Assembly: GCA_947488155.1 (NCBI GenBank)
Contig: CANKYK010000002.1
Location: forward strand, 626,001 to 690,000
Length of the DNA: 64,000 nt
Source: an uncultured Erythrobacter sp.
Lineage (GTDB): Bacteria; Pseudomonadota; Alphaproteobacteria; Sphingomonadales; Sphingomonadaceae
Reading direction: 5' to 3'
Both the position numbers and the translations under genes were made by a program. Below the pieces are notes generated by a model, which saw only the letters and a list, made by a program, of their open reading frames with translations, ran no database searches and was not told the origin of the DNA. Positions 25,799-34,455 of the stretch are shown here, in pieces (positions within the stretch are counted from its first letter, which is position 1; every line of letters begins with the position of its first letter).

Positions 25799-26488
25799 AT
25801 GGGGAAGCAATCAGAGGCCAGTCGCGCCCGGCATGTCGCGATCATTATGGATGGCAATGGCCGGTGGGCGAAGAAGCGTGCGTTGCCGCGCGCCGTTGGC
25901 CATCAGCGCGGTGTTGAGGCGGTGCGCGAACTGGTGCGCAATGTTGGCGGAATGGGACTCGATTGTCTCACGCTCTATGCGTTTTCATCGGAGAATTGGA
26001 AGCGGCCCGATGAAGAGGTCGACGATCTGATGAACCTGATGCGCAAGTTCATCAAATCAGACTTGCCCGAATTTGTCGCCAATGATGTGCGCCTCAAAAT
26101 CATCGGTGATTGGCGAGGTCTGGCGCCGGATATCGTCGCCATGCTTGAAGACGCCTTGGAGCAAACCTCTGGCGGATCAAACACGCTGGCGGTTGCACTC
26201 AATTATGGTTCGCAAAATGAGATTGCGCGCGCTGCAGCAAAGGCTGCGGCGATTGGCGATGTTACGCCAGAGGCGATTGCAGCGCATCTCGACACGGCTG
26301 ATTTGCCGCCGCTCGACCTATTGATCCGCACCAGCGGCGAGGTTCGCCTATCGAACTTCCTATTGTGGCAATCGGCCTATGCCGAAATGCTGTTCATCGA
26401 TACGCTTTGGCCGGACTTCAAACCGGCGCATTTGCAAGAAGCGTTGGATAACTTCGCGCAGCGGGAGAGACGCTTTGGCGGACGCTGA
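25799..26488 (+). CDS. uppS: (di-trans,poly-cis)-undecaprenyl-diphosphate synthase
   Basis: 229-residue cis-prenyltransferase making undecaprenyl diphosphate, the carrier for peptidoglycan and surface glycans. Catalytic Asp18 lies in HVAIIMDGNGRWAKKR; LTLYAFSSENWKRP, and the C-terminal LIRTSGEVRLSNFLLWQSAYAE with conserved Arg and Glu are present. Starts at ATG 25799, 12 bases after frr. Its end overlaps the TTG start of cdsA by 14 bases. Dxr, encoded two genes on, feeds the isoprenoid pathway it uses. Confidence 0.96.
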   Translation: MGKQSEASRARHVAIIMDGNGRWAKKRALPRAVGHQRGVEAVRELVRNVGGMGLDCLTLYAFSSENWKRPDEEVDDLMNLMRKFIKSDLPEFVANDVRLKIIGDWRGLAPDIVAMLEDALEQTSGGSNTLAVALNYGSQNEIARAAAKAAAIGDVTPEAIAAHLDTADLPPLDLLIRTSGEVRLSNFLLWQSAYAEMLFIDTLWPDFKPAHLQEALDNFAQRERRFGGR

Positions 26489-27221
26489 TAGTACGACTGG
26501 CGAAGAGGCGGATAAGCCAGTCTCTAAAAACACAGACCTGCCGGTGCGGCTTGCCTCAGCCGCCGTGATGGTGGGCGTGTCCTGTATCGCGCTGTGGCTC
26601 GGCGGCTGGTTCTGGATCGCGTTTGTTGCGCTGCTCGCGGGATTGGTTCTGTGGGAATGGAATCTGCTGGCAAAGGCATTTGCGAAATCGCCACTAACCG
26701 AGGTGCTTTGGCTGTTCTTTGGCGCGATCTATGTCGGCGGCGCGGCGCTGGCTATGGTTGAAGTCCGGCAAAGCTATGTGCCGTTTTTTATGCTCATTGG
26801 CTTTATCCTGCCGGTTATTGCGGTTGATGTTGGAGCCTATTTCGCGGGCCGCGCGATTGGCGGACCCAAGATTGCGCCTAAAATCAGCCCATCAAAGACT
26901 TGGGCGGGCTTAGGTGGCGGGATCGTCGCGGCCAGCGTGGTTGCGATCTGTGTGCAGTATTTCTTCCCAGAGGCCGGGCATTTTGGCGAGGTGTCGCCGG
27001 ACGGCTTTGGATTCGCAAACCTGGTCGGTCCTCTGGCGGCTGGCACGTTAATCGCGGTGCTCGCGCAGGCAGGCGATTTCTTTGAAAGCTGGATGAAACG
27101 GCGCGCAGGCGCAAAGGATTCCGGCAAGCTCATCCCTGGCCATGGCGGTGTGTTTGACCGGCTCGATGGCTTTATCGCCGTGTTCTTTGTGCTCGCTTGT
27201 ACGCGAATCTTCTTAGGGTAG
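26475..27221 (+). CDS. cdsA: phosphatidate cytidylyltransferase
   Basis: 248-residue membrane enzyme making CDP-diacylglycerol from phosphatidic acid and CTP, precursor for PssA and PgsA encoded elsewhere in this window. Several transmembrane helices begin at about residue 23 (LASAAVMVGVSCIALWLGGW). The CdsA signature region SPSKTWAGLGGG and the diagnostic DSGKLIPGHGGVFDRLDG near the C-terminus are intact. The start is inferred as TTG 26475 within the end of uppS, giving an acidic N-terminus; no ATG is available between there and the first helix. Confidence 0.93.
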   Translation: MADADSTTGEEADKPVSKNTDLPVRLASAAVMVGVSCIALWLGGWFWIAFVALLAGLVLWEWNLLAKAFAKSPLTEVLWLFFGAIYVGGAALAMVEVRQSYVPFFMLIGFILPVIAVDVGAYFAGRAIGGPKIAPKISPSKTWAGLGGGIVAASVVAICVQYFFPEAGHFGEVSPDGFGFANLVGPLAAGTLIAVLAQAGDFFESWMKRRAGAKDSGKLIPGHGGVFDRLDGFIAVFFVLACTRIFLG

Positions 27222-27226
27222 CATCG

Positions 27227-28390
27227 GTGACCCGCTCGATCACAATTCTTGGTGCAACGGGGTCCGTGGGGGCCTCAACGCTCGATTTGATCCGGCGCAA
27301 TCGCGATGACTGGCAGGTTGAAGCGCTCACCGCGAATTGCTCGGCAGGCGAACTCGCCGCTCTGGCGCGCGAGTTTGATGCGCGGATCGCGGTTGTCGGC
27401 GATGAGAGCTGCCTTGGCGATCTGCGCGCGGCTCTTGGCGATAGCGGGATCGAGGCGGCAGGCGGCGCGCAGGCACTATGCGATGCGGCGGCGCGCGGAG
27501 CCGATCTGACGGTGGCGGCGATTGTTGGCTGCGCTGGGCTCGCTCCAACGATGGCAGCGATAGAGCAGGGCGGGGTGGTCGCGCTCGCCAATAAGGAAGC
27601 GCTTGTTTCCGCTGGTGACGTCATGACGGTAGCAGTTGCGAAATATGGCGCGAACTTGCTGCCCGTCGACAGCGAGCACAATGCGATCTTCCAATGCTTG
27701 GCCGGCAATGACATCGCCGATGTCGCGCGCATTACTCTCACGGCTAGCGGCGGGCCCTTTCGCGAATGGACGCAGGCTCAGCTGGATGCGGCAACGCCAG
27801 AGCAAGCCGTCGCACACCCCAATTGGGATATGGGCGCGAAGATCAGCGTCGACAGCGCGACCATGATGAACAAGGGACTGGAGTTCATCGAGGCGCACCA
27901 CCTGTTTCCCGTTGGGCTGGACCGGCTCGGGATCGTTGTGCACCCGCAAAGCGTTATTCACTCCATGGTTGAGTATAAAGACCGCTCCACGCTCGCGCAG
28001 CTCGGCCCCTCCGACATGCGCGTGCCGATCGCATCTTGCCTGGCCTATCCCGTACGAATGGAAACGCCGATGGAGCCGCTCGATCTGCCAAGCATTGGCG
28101 AGCTGACTTTCTTCACCACAGACGAGGCCCGTTTTCCTGCCACCCGGTTGGCGCGTGAGGCGATCCATGCTGGCGGCGGGGCTCCGGCAACGCTGAATGC
28201 TGCGAACGAAGTGGCGGTCGCCGCGTTTCTGGCTGGTCAGATTGGGTTCACCCGGATTGCCTTAGTGGTCGAGGATGTCTTAAATCGCTATAGCGTGGCG
28301 GCGCCGCAAGGATTGGATGATGTGTTGAGCATCGATACCGAGGCCCGCGTGCGCGCCCGCGAATTATTGGAAAGCTCTGCTCTTGTTTGA
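27227..28390 (+). CDS. dxr: 1-deoxy-D-xylulose 5-phosphate reductoisomerase
   Basis: 387-residue NADPH-dependent enzyme of the MEP isoprenoid pathway. N-terminal Rossmann motif GATGSVGASTLDLI; NKEALVSAG; catalytic metal/substrate motifs PVDSEHNAIFQCL and the SATMMNKGLEFIEA region; LAYPVRMETPMEPLDL in the C-terminal part. Start at GTG 27227, 5 bases after the cdsA stop, with AGGG upstream. Its 3' end overlaps rseP by 8 bases. It supplies precursors for UppS and the polyprenyl synthase. Confidence 0.96.
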   Translation: MTRSITILGATGSVGASTLDLIRRNRDDWQVEALTANCSAGELAALAREFDARIAVVGDESCLGDLRAALGDSGIEAAGGAQALCDAAARGADLTVAAIVGCAGLAPTMAAIEQGGVVALANKEALVSAGDVMTVAVAKYGANLLPVDSEHNAIFQCLAGNDIADVARITLTASGGPFREWTQAQLDAATPEQAVAHPNWDMGAKISVDSATMMNKGLEFIEAHHLFPVGLDRLGIVVHPQSVIHSMVEYKDRSTLAQLGPSDMRVPIASCLAYPVRMETPMEPLDLPSIGELTFFTTDEARFPATRLAREAIHAGGGAPATLNAANEVAVAAFLAGQIGFTRIALVVEDVLNRYSVAAPQGLDDVLSIDTEARVRARELLESSALV

Positions 28391-29516
28391 ATCGCCCCCT
28401 TTCTGGATGTACGCCGCCGGCTTCATATTGCTGCTGGGGCCGCTCGTCACAGTGCACGAACTGGGGCATTATCTGGTCGGCCGATGGTTCGGCGTGAAGG
28501 CAGAGGCGTTTTCGGTCGGCTTTGGCAAAGAGCTGTTTGGCGGCACGGACAAGCATGGCACGCGTTGGAAGCTCTCGGCATTGCCGCTCGGCGGCTATGT
28601 CCAGTTTAAGGGTGATATGAACCCGGCGAGTGTGCCTGATCCCAATGCGCCGGTGGAGCCGGGAAACTTTCAGAGCGCGGCTCTGTGGAAGCGCGCGCTG
28701 ATTGTCGCCGCTGGCCCGGTCACAAACCTGCTGGTGGCAATCGCGATTTTTGCTGCATTCTTCACTATCTATGGTCAGCCAAAGATCGAAAGCGAAGTCG
28801 ACACCCGGCAAATCGGGGAATTTGCTGAAGAATCCGCCGCGCGCGATGCTGGCCTCGAAGTCGGTGATCTAATCGTCGAGATTGATGGGGAAGCGATCAC
28901 AGACTTTGAAGGTATCCGCGAGAATGTCGCGCTTTATCCAAATAGATCGATTGTCATCGGTGTGGAGCGCGATGGCGCCGAGCTGGATATTCCGGTGACG
29001 ATCGCTAGCGTTGAGCAGACCGATAATTTCGGAAACACAGGCACGATTGGCCTGATCGGGGTTGCCCCGGTTGAGGCTGAATATGTCTTTAATGACGTCG
29101 GCATTCTGGAATCCATCCCGCTCGCAGCCAGCCAATGCTGGGAAATCACCAAGATGATGGTGACCGGGATAAAACAGATTGTGGTCGGCGACCGCTCGAT
29201 CAAAGAGCTGGGCGGGCCTGTAAAGATTGCCAAATTCTCTGGCGAGCAATTGAGTCTAGGTCTGGTCGCATTCGTGAACTTCGCAGCTTTGATCTCGCTT
29301 AATTTGGCATTCATCAACGTCTTGCCAATCCCTGCACTCGATGGTGGCCATTTGGCATTTTATGCTGCGGAAGCGGTTCGAAAGAAGCCGGTGGGACCAC
29401 GAGCGACCGAATATGCATATCGTACCGGGATAGGTTTGGTGCTGGTATTCATGGTGGTCGTGACGGTAAACGACCTCGTTTCGCTGCCGGTCTTTGGACC
29501 ACTATTTGGCAGTTAA
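28383..29516 (+). CDS. rseP: site-2 zinc protease RseP
   Basis: 377-residue intramembrane metalloprotease that in other bacteria cleaves anti-sigma factors and remnant signal peptides. HELGH zinc motif at residues 25-29 in the first helix, one PDZ domain around residues 140-215 (AARDAGLEVGDLIVEIDGEAI), and the second metal-ligand motif NVLPIPALDGGHLAFY near 315. Shorter than E. coli RseP (450 residues, two PDZ domains); a single PDZ is usual in alphaproteobacteria. Start TTG 28383 overlaps dxr. Confidence 0.94.
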   Translation: MFESPPFWMYAAGFILLLGPLVTVHELGHYLVGRWFGVKAEAFSVGFGKELFGGTDKHGTRWKLSALPLGGYVQFKGDMNPASVPDPNAPVEPGNFQSAALWKRALIVAAGPVTNLLVAIAIFAAFFTIYGQPKIESEVDTRQIGEFAEESAARDAGLEVGDLIVEIDGEAITDFEGIRENVALYPNRSIVIGVERDGAELDIPVTIASVEQTDNFGNTGTIGLIGVAPVEAEYVFNDVGILESIPLAASQCWEITKMMVTGIKQIVVGDRSIKELGGPVKIAKFSGEQLSLGLVAFVNFAALISLNLAFINVLPIPALDGGHLAFYAAEAVRKKPVGPRATEYAYRTGIGLVLVFMVVVTVNDLVSLPVFGPLFGS

Positions 29517-29679
29517 CCGGGGAAAGGGGTCCGGTGAACGGCAATTGGTGGGTCTCTCCGCTTGATTGCGCAGGCAGCATCGGGCACAGGCAAATCTGTG
29601 CTGTAACAGCCTATGATGGGATCATGCCCCGGGGCAGGCGTGCGTGATTAGATACGGGTTAGACGGGAACACTTACTCA

Positions 29680-32319
29680 ATGAATCGATGCAGCGAGACA
29701 GACGCCGTGTCTGCTAAGTCAGCCGGGCGGCTCTCCATTGCACTTTTGTGCACGAGCGCTCTTGTCAGCCTTCCACAGGCGGCCGTGGCGCAGGATCAGA
29801 CCGAGACCAGCAATGCCGCCACCGCGCAGCAGGCTGAAAGTTCGACGGAACAGGCTCCAGAGCCCGCGCCAGCGACCGATACGATCCGGTCGATCAGCGT
29901 GGTCGGTTCAGAGCGGCTAGAGCCGACAACTATCCTAAGCTACATTCGTCTGCGCGTGGGCCAGCCATACACCACGGCGGGCGCTGATGCGGCGCTTAAG
30001 GACTTAGGCGCAACCGAGCTATTTTCGAACTTTTCGATCCGCAATGATGGCGGCAATGTCGTAATCAATGTGACGGAAAGCCCGGTGATCAACCGCATCG
30101 TGCTCGAAGGCAACGAGCGGATTAAGAACGACAAGATCATCCCCGAGATCAAGCTTGCGCCGCGGCAGATATTCACCCGCTCGAAGGTGCGCGCCGACGT
30201 GGCTCGGATTATCGAGCTGTATAAGCGTCAGGGACGGTTTGCCGCCACAGTTGAGCCGAAGATGGTCCAGTTGCCGCAAAACCGCGTCGATATTGTATTT
30301 GAGATCAGTGAAGGGCCAAAGTCCAAGGTTCGCCAGATCAATATCATCGGAAACGAAGAGTTTTCCGACGGCGAGTTGCGCAGCGAAATGGTGACGAAGC
30401 AGGCGCGCTTCACCCGTTTCTTCAGTTCCAACACCAGCTATGACCCTGACCGGCTTGCCTTTGACCAGCAGAAGCTGCGCCAGTTCTACCTTACCGAGGG
30501 CTATGCCGATTTCCGCGTTGTGTCGGCCGTGGCTGAGCTGACGCCTGACAAAGAAGACTTCATCATCACCTATGTGGTGGAAGAGGGCGAACGCTACAAA
30601 TTTGGCAATGTGGAAGTTGAGAGCCAGTTGCGCGATTTTGACGGCGACGCGTTGGCGGGCCGCCTGCCGATGAAGACCGGCGACTGGTACGATGCAAAAT
30701 CGGTCGAAGACACGGTTGAGCAATTGTCTGATTTGGCCGGAACCTTTGGCTATGCCTTCGCAGATGTTCAGCCGCGCTTTGACCGCGACAAAGACAATCT
30801 GGCGATGAACATCAACTTCGTGCTGCGCCAGGCACCGCGTGTTTATGTGGAACGCGTGGACGTAAATGGCAACACGCTGACCCAAGATAAAGTTGTCCGC
30901 CGCGAATTTCGGATCAGCGAAGGCGATGCATTCAACTCGATTGGTGTCCAGCGGACAACTGCCCGGATTGCATCGCTTGGATATTTCCAAGAGAACTTTC
31001 AGGTCAATCAGGTTGAGGGCAGTCAGCCTGATCGGATCGTGCTGGAAGCAAACGTGCAAGAGCAACCGACCGGGGAATTGCAATTCTCCGCTGGTTTCTC
31101 TTCGATTGAAAGCTTCATTCTCTCTGGTAGCATTCGTCAGCGGAACTTCCGCGGGCGCGGCCAGACAGTCGGATTGAGTCTGAACTTCTCGCGTTTCTCG
31201 CGTTCTGCTCAGCTTAGCTTCTCAGACCCATATGTGTTTGATCGCAATATCTCGGCGGGGATTGATATCTTCCGGCGTGATTTTGAGAATCCAAGCTTTC
31301 TTCAAAATAACCGTGCTCCATCGTTCGAACAATCCACAACAGGCTTTTCGCTTCGTGCTGGTGTACCATTGACGGAATTTCTGTCGCTCGTTGGCAGTTA
31401 CACGCTCAATTATGACGATGTGAATCTGGGTAATCAGTTCTTTTCCGATCAAAACGGCGATGGCATCGAGACTTGCGATCCAAATCTTGCTGGACGTTTC
31501 CTGTGCGATGCATTGGGCGAGCGGTTGAGTTCAATCCTCGGGGTAAGTCTGGCGTACAACACGCTGAACTCGCGGATCCGGCCATCACGTGGCGCCAATA
31601 TCAACTTCACGACAGAGTTTGCCGGTCTTGGTGGCGATGTGAAATATCTCCGGCTTCGTGCAAAGGGGACGCAATATTTCAATGTCGGTAGCGGTTTTAT
31701 CTTCTCGCTTAGCGCAGAGGGTGGATCAATCATTCCGCTTGAAAATCGCCCAGGCGCGGGTGTTGACGATGTCTTGTTGACTGATCGTTTCTTCCTGGGG
31801 GAGCCGCAAATTCGCGGATTTGATATTCGCGGTGTTGGCCCGCGTATTTTGCGCCGTCCGCTAGATGGTGATGGAAATCCTATTCTTGACCGGGATCAGG
31901 CACGCGATGACGCGCTCGGCGGTCGCAAATTCTATCTTGGCCGTGCTGAGCTCGAAATCCCGCTTGGAACGGGGGCCCGTGAGCTTGGGCTTCGCCCATC
32001 AATCTTCGCTGATGTTGGCGCATTGTGGGGCATCACTGATCCGCTGCTTGTTTCATCACCGCAACTGTTTCAGCAGGCCGATGGTACGATCACGTCTAAT
32101 CCCGTTGCGCCGGATGGCACACCGAATACTCCCGTTGGTGGAGGAGGCTTCCAAGAAGTCTTCTTGGGCGACTCGCCATCACCTCGTATAACCGTCGGTA
32201 TCGGCGTAAATTGGAATTCACCCTTTGGGCCATTCCGCATCGACTTTGCGCATGCATTGCGCAGCGTCGAAGGCGATGAGACCAAAACATTTTCATTCAA
32301 TGTAGGAACTCAGTTCTAA
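29680..32319 (+). CDS. bamA: outer membrane protein assembly factor BamA
   Basis: 879-residue Omp85 protein that inserts beta-barrel proteins in the outer membrane. Signal peptide to about AAVAQ (residue 38), an acidic/Ala-rich linker, five POTRA repeats (about 65-430), then the C-terminal 16-strand barrel with the conserved QIRGFDIRGVGPR (VRGF/Y loop) and a terminal Phe (NVGTQF). ATG 29680 is preferred over GTG 29644 because it gives a shorter signal-peptide n-region. A perfect 12-base palindrome TGCCCCGGGGCA lies at 29625-29636. The stop overlaps the skp start by one base. Confidence 0.95.
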   Translation: MNRCSETDAVSAKSAGRLSIALLCTSALVSLPQAAVAQDQTETSNAATAQQAESSTEQAPEPAPATDTIRSISVVGSERLEPTTILSYIRLRVGQPYTTAGADAALKDLGATELFSNFSIRNDGGNVVINVTESPVINRIVLEGNERIKNDKIIPEIKLAPRQIFTRSKVRADVARIIELYKRQGRFAATVEPKMVQLPQNRVDIVFEISEGPKSKVRQINIIGNEEFSDGELRSEMVTKQARFTRFFSSNTSYDPDRLAFDQQKLRQFYLTEGYADFRVVSAVAELTPDKEDFIITYVVEEGERYKFGNVEVESQLRDFDGDALAGRLPMKTGDWYDAKSVEDTVEQLSDLAGTFGYAFADVQPRFDRDKDNLAMNINFVLRQAPRVYVERVDVNGNTLTQDKVVRREFRISEGDAFNSIGVQRTTARIASLGYFQENFQVNQVEGSQPDRIVLEANVQEQPTGELQFSAGFSSIESFILSGSIRQRNFRGRGQTVGLSLNFSRFSRSAQLSFSDPYVFDRNISAGIDIFRRDFENPSFLQNNRAPSFEQSTTGFSLRAGVPLTEFLSLVGSYTLNYDDVNLGNQFFSDQNGDGIETCDPNLAGRFLCDALGERLSSILGVSLAYNTLNSRIRPSRGANINFTTEFAGLGGDVKYLRLRAKGTQYFNVGSGFIFSLSAEGGSIIPLENRPGAGVDDVLLTDRFFLGEPQIRGFDIRGVGPRILRRPLDGDGNPILDRDQARDDALGGRKFYLGRAELEIPLGTGARELGLRPSIFADVGALWGITDPLLVSSPQLFQQADGTITSNPVAPDGTPNTPVGGGGFQEVFLGDSPSPRITVGIGVNWNSPFGPFRIDFAHALRSVEGDETKTFSFNVGTQF

Positions 32320-33011
32320 TGAAACTCTTTGCTAAGTCGCTCGCGATTGCGGGCCTCGCTATGTCCACCGCTGTTGCTGTGCCTGCCACCGCACAGGTGC
32401 AGGGCAATGTCGCGACAGTCGACACCGCGCGTGTTGTTATCGGCACCACCGCGTTCCAAACCGCTTATCAGCAGATTTCGACCACTTATCAGTCGCAAAT
32501 CGACACCCGCCGCGCGCGCAATCAAGAACGTCAGACGCTGCTGCAACAGCTCGATACGAATAACGACAATCAGCTGGATGAAGCTGAACAGGCTGCCGCG
32601 GCGAACGCGGCACAAACCATTCGTATTCAGGCGATTGATCAGGAAATTCAAACGCTGACCGCGCAAATCGATGGTGCGCGTGTCTATGCGGTTGAGCAAA
32701 TTCTCATGCAATATTCGTCATCGCTGCAAGAAGTGGTGCAAGCGCAATCGATCCAAATGATCGTTTCGCCTGATGCGATTATCTATGCGCCGCCACAAGC
32801 TGACATTAGCCAGCAAGTGACCGCCGCGCTTAACGCAAAAGTTCCAAGCGTCACCATTGTCCCTGCTCAAGGATGGCAACCAAACCGCAATTCAGTCGGC
32901 GTGTTCCAGCAAATCCAGCAGGTGCTGCTCCAGGCTCAGGCCATTCAGCAGGCGCAGGCCGCTCAACAGCAGCAACAGCAACCAGCAGCGCAGGCTCCCG
33001 AGGGACGCTAA
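32319..33011 (+). CDS. skp: Skp/OmpH-family periplasmic chaperone with EF-hand-like loop
   Basis: 230-residue exported chaperone of the OmpH family, expected to hold unfolded outer membrane proteins for BamA. Signal peptide ends near ATAQ (residue 26); the body VATVDTARVV...AFQTAYQQI is followed by long Gln-rich helices. Between the two predicted tentacle helices lies residues 79-90, DTNNDNQLDEAE, which matches a 12-residue EF-hand calcium loop (ligands at 79, 81, 83, 85, 90; Leu at position 8). The C-terminus is a Gln/Ala-rich low-complexity tail. Overlaps the bamA stop (TAATG). Confidence 0.85.
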   Translation: MKLFAKSLAIAGLAMSTAVAVPATAQVQGNVATVDTARVVIGTTAFQTAYQQISTTYQSQIDTRRARNQERQTLLQQLDTNNDNQLDEAEQAAAANAAQTIRIQAIDQEIQTLTAQIDGARVYAVEQILMQYSSSLQEVVQAQSIQMIVSPDAIIYAPPQADISQQVTAALNAKVPSVTIVPAQGWQPNRNSVGVFQQIQQVLLQAQAIQQAQAAQQQQQQPAAQAPEGR

Positions 33012-33058
33012 GCCTACCTGGGCAAAGCAGCAGCGATAGATAACACAGGGGGCAAGGC

Positions 33059-33544
33059 ATGAGTGAGGGTTCGGAAGCACCGGCCAGCGCAGAACAGATC
33101 GTGGATTACGACATCCACAAGATCCTCAAAGCCCTGCCGCACCGTTATCCATTGCTGCTGGTTGATCGGGTTCGCACGATTGATTTGGGCGAACGCATCC
33201 ATGCGGTGAAAGCTGTCAGCATGAATGAAGAGTTCTTTCAGGGGCATTTCCCTGGCGCTCCGATCATGCCAGGCGTGCTTCAGATTGAGGCCTTGGCGCA
33301 GGCGGCGGCAATCCTGGGGATTGAGACGCTAGAGCTTTCGGGCACGGGTAAGCTGGTGATCTTTATGGGGATCGAGAATGCGAAATTCCGTGCCCCGGTG
33401 ACACCGGGATGCTTGCTCGATCTCAATGTTGAATTCGTTCAGAAGCGCAGCCGGGTCTATAAGTTCCAAGGCAAGGCGAGCGTCGAGGGCAAAACCTCGT
33501 GCGAAGTTGAGTTCACCGCGATGATTGCTGACCCGCCAGCGTGA
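33059..33544 (+). CDS. fabZ: 3-hydroxyacyl-ACP dehydratase FabZ
   Basis: 161-residue hot-dog-fold dehydratase of fatty acid elongation. Catalytic region [11 protein letters not shown] with the active-site His, and [22 protein letters not shown] carrying the catalytic Glu. The C-terminal half [21 protein letters not shown] is standard. In LPS-bearing alphaproteobacteria lpxD normally precedes and lpxA follows this gene; both are absent here, consistent with Sphingomonadales lacking conventional lipid A. Confidence 0.95.
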   Translation: MSEGSEAPASAEQIVDYDIHKILKALPHRYPLLLVDRVRTIDLGERIHAVKAVSMNEEFFQGHFPGAPIMPGVLQIEALAQAAAILGIETLELSGTGKLVIFMGIENAKFRAPVTPGCLLDLNVEFVQKRSRVYKFQGKASVEGKTSCEVEFTAMIADPPA

Positions 33545-33648
33545 CCCAATAACGCTTGCATTTTTGGGGAAGACGGCTAAACGCGCCGCTTCTCAATTCA
33601 ACAGCGCAGCCGGTCGGTACCGGCGAAAGCTACGAAGGATATACCGCC

Positions 33649-33873
33649 ATGAAGGCCGATACACACCCCGATTATCACATGATCACGGTCAAGATGACCG
33701 ATGGTACAGAGTTTCAGACACGCTCCACTTGGGGTAAAGAAGGCGACACTTTGGCGCTTGATATTGACCCGACCAGCCACCCGGCTTGGACTGGCGGTAA
33801 GCAGCAAATTCAAGAAGGCGGCCGTGTTGCTGCGTTTAACAAACGTTTTGGCGGTCTTTCGCTTAAGAAGTAA
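33649..33873 (+). CDS. rpmE: 50S ribosomal protein L31
   Basis: 74-residue L31. Start at ATG 33649 ([22 protein letters not shown]) with a GAAGGA Shine-Dalgarno; [16 protein letters not shown] and [20 protein letters not shown] are family features. It contains no cysteine, so it is the zinc-independent (C-minus) form. Followed by a strong intrinsic terminator. Confidence 0.95.
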   Translation: MKADTHPDYHMITVKMTDGTEFQTRSTWGKEGDTLALDIDPTSHPAWTGGKQQIQEGGRVAAFNKRFGGLSLKK

Positions 33874-33911
33874 GCGTTTAACGAGATTTGCGATGGTAAC
33901 ATCGTACCAAT

Positions 33912-33939
33912 GGGGCGGTCCTGCGGGGCCGCCCTTTTT
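33912..33939 (+). terminator. intrinsic terminator after rpmE
   Basis: GGGGCGG (33912-33918) pairs with CCGCCC (33929-33934) around a G/C-rich loop, followed by five T (33935-33939). Confidence 0.88.
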
Positions 33940-34301
33940 GCTTGCCTATTGGCTCGGTCATAGTGGCTGTGAGCGTTAGTTTCAGCGCGCGGCTCGCGTT
34001 GGCCAGCTCGTGCAGGGCGCATCGGAAGTGTTCGTTTGCGGGGCGAGGACCTCAACAATAGACGCCTCAAGATTCGCACACAGTCTGACTAATCTGCGCG
34101 AGGCCAGAGCGATCCCAAGTACGGAGCGAAATATTCTTGCGCAAAAGCGATTTTCGCGCAGTTTTCGCTTCACACGGGTCTGTGTTTGTGCAACAGGCTC
34201 GCCCCGCACGCAAGCGGCCTTGACCAGGCCGTCAGCACGCGTAACACGCCCCCCTTGCGTAGGCTTGGCAGCGACTTAGGTTGCGTTGAGACGGGGCATA
34301 T
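33940..34301. other. 362-base intergenic region before tRNA-His
   Basis: No supported gene. Reading frames on both strands here are Arg/Ser/Thr-rich with no family resemblance or ribosome binding site. It contains the candidate tRNA-His promoter (34220-34248) and a palindrome CGGCCT-N5-AGGCCG overlapping it. Confidence 0.5.
34220..34248 (+). promoter_or_regulatory. candidate tRNA-His promoter
   Basis: TTGACC (34220-34225), 16-base spacer, TAACAC (34242-34247), then a G/C-rich discriminator. The -10 lies about 55 bases before the tRNA. The tRNA-Met gene in this window has nearly the same arrangement (TTGACC-N17-TAAACG, 55 bases before the tRNA), which strengthens both. Confidence 0.4.
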
Positions 34302-34379
34302 GGCGATCGTAGCTCAGTTGGTTAGAGCGCCGGTTTGTGGTACCGGAGGTCGGGGATTCGAGCTCCCTCGGTCGCCCCA
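34302..34379 (+). tRNA. tRNA-His (GTG)
   Basis: Eight-base-pair acceptor GGCGATCG / CGGTCGCC including the extra G(-1):C73 pair that is the hallmark of tRNA-His; anticodon GTG in CGGTTTGTGGTACCG; T-loop TTCGAGC; CCA encoded at 34377-34379. Confidence 0.97.
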
Positions 34380-34455
34380 TTTCCCCCTTCAATGCCCCCT
34401 TTCGATGCGCGGTCTTGCAAAGCGCACCGCCAATTGAACTGGGGCTTGATCGCTG

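Noticed and set aside
30019..31083. Long open frame (354 codons) on the minus strand inside bamA
   Set aside because: Antisense to a clear Omp85 gene; composition is a shadow of high-G+C codons and no family features are visible.
34010..34279. Short open frames before tRNA-His
   Set aside because: Arg/Thr-rich, no ribosome binding site, and overlap the probable tRNA promoter.
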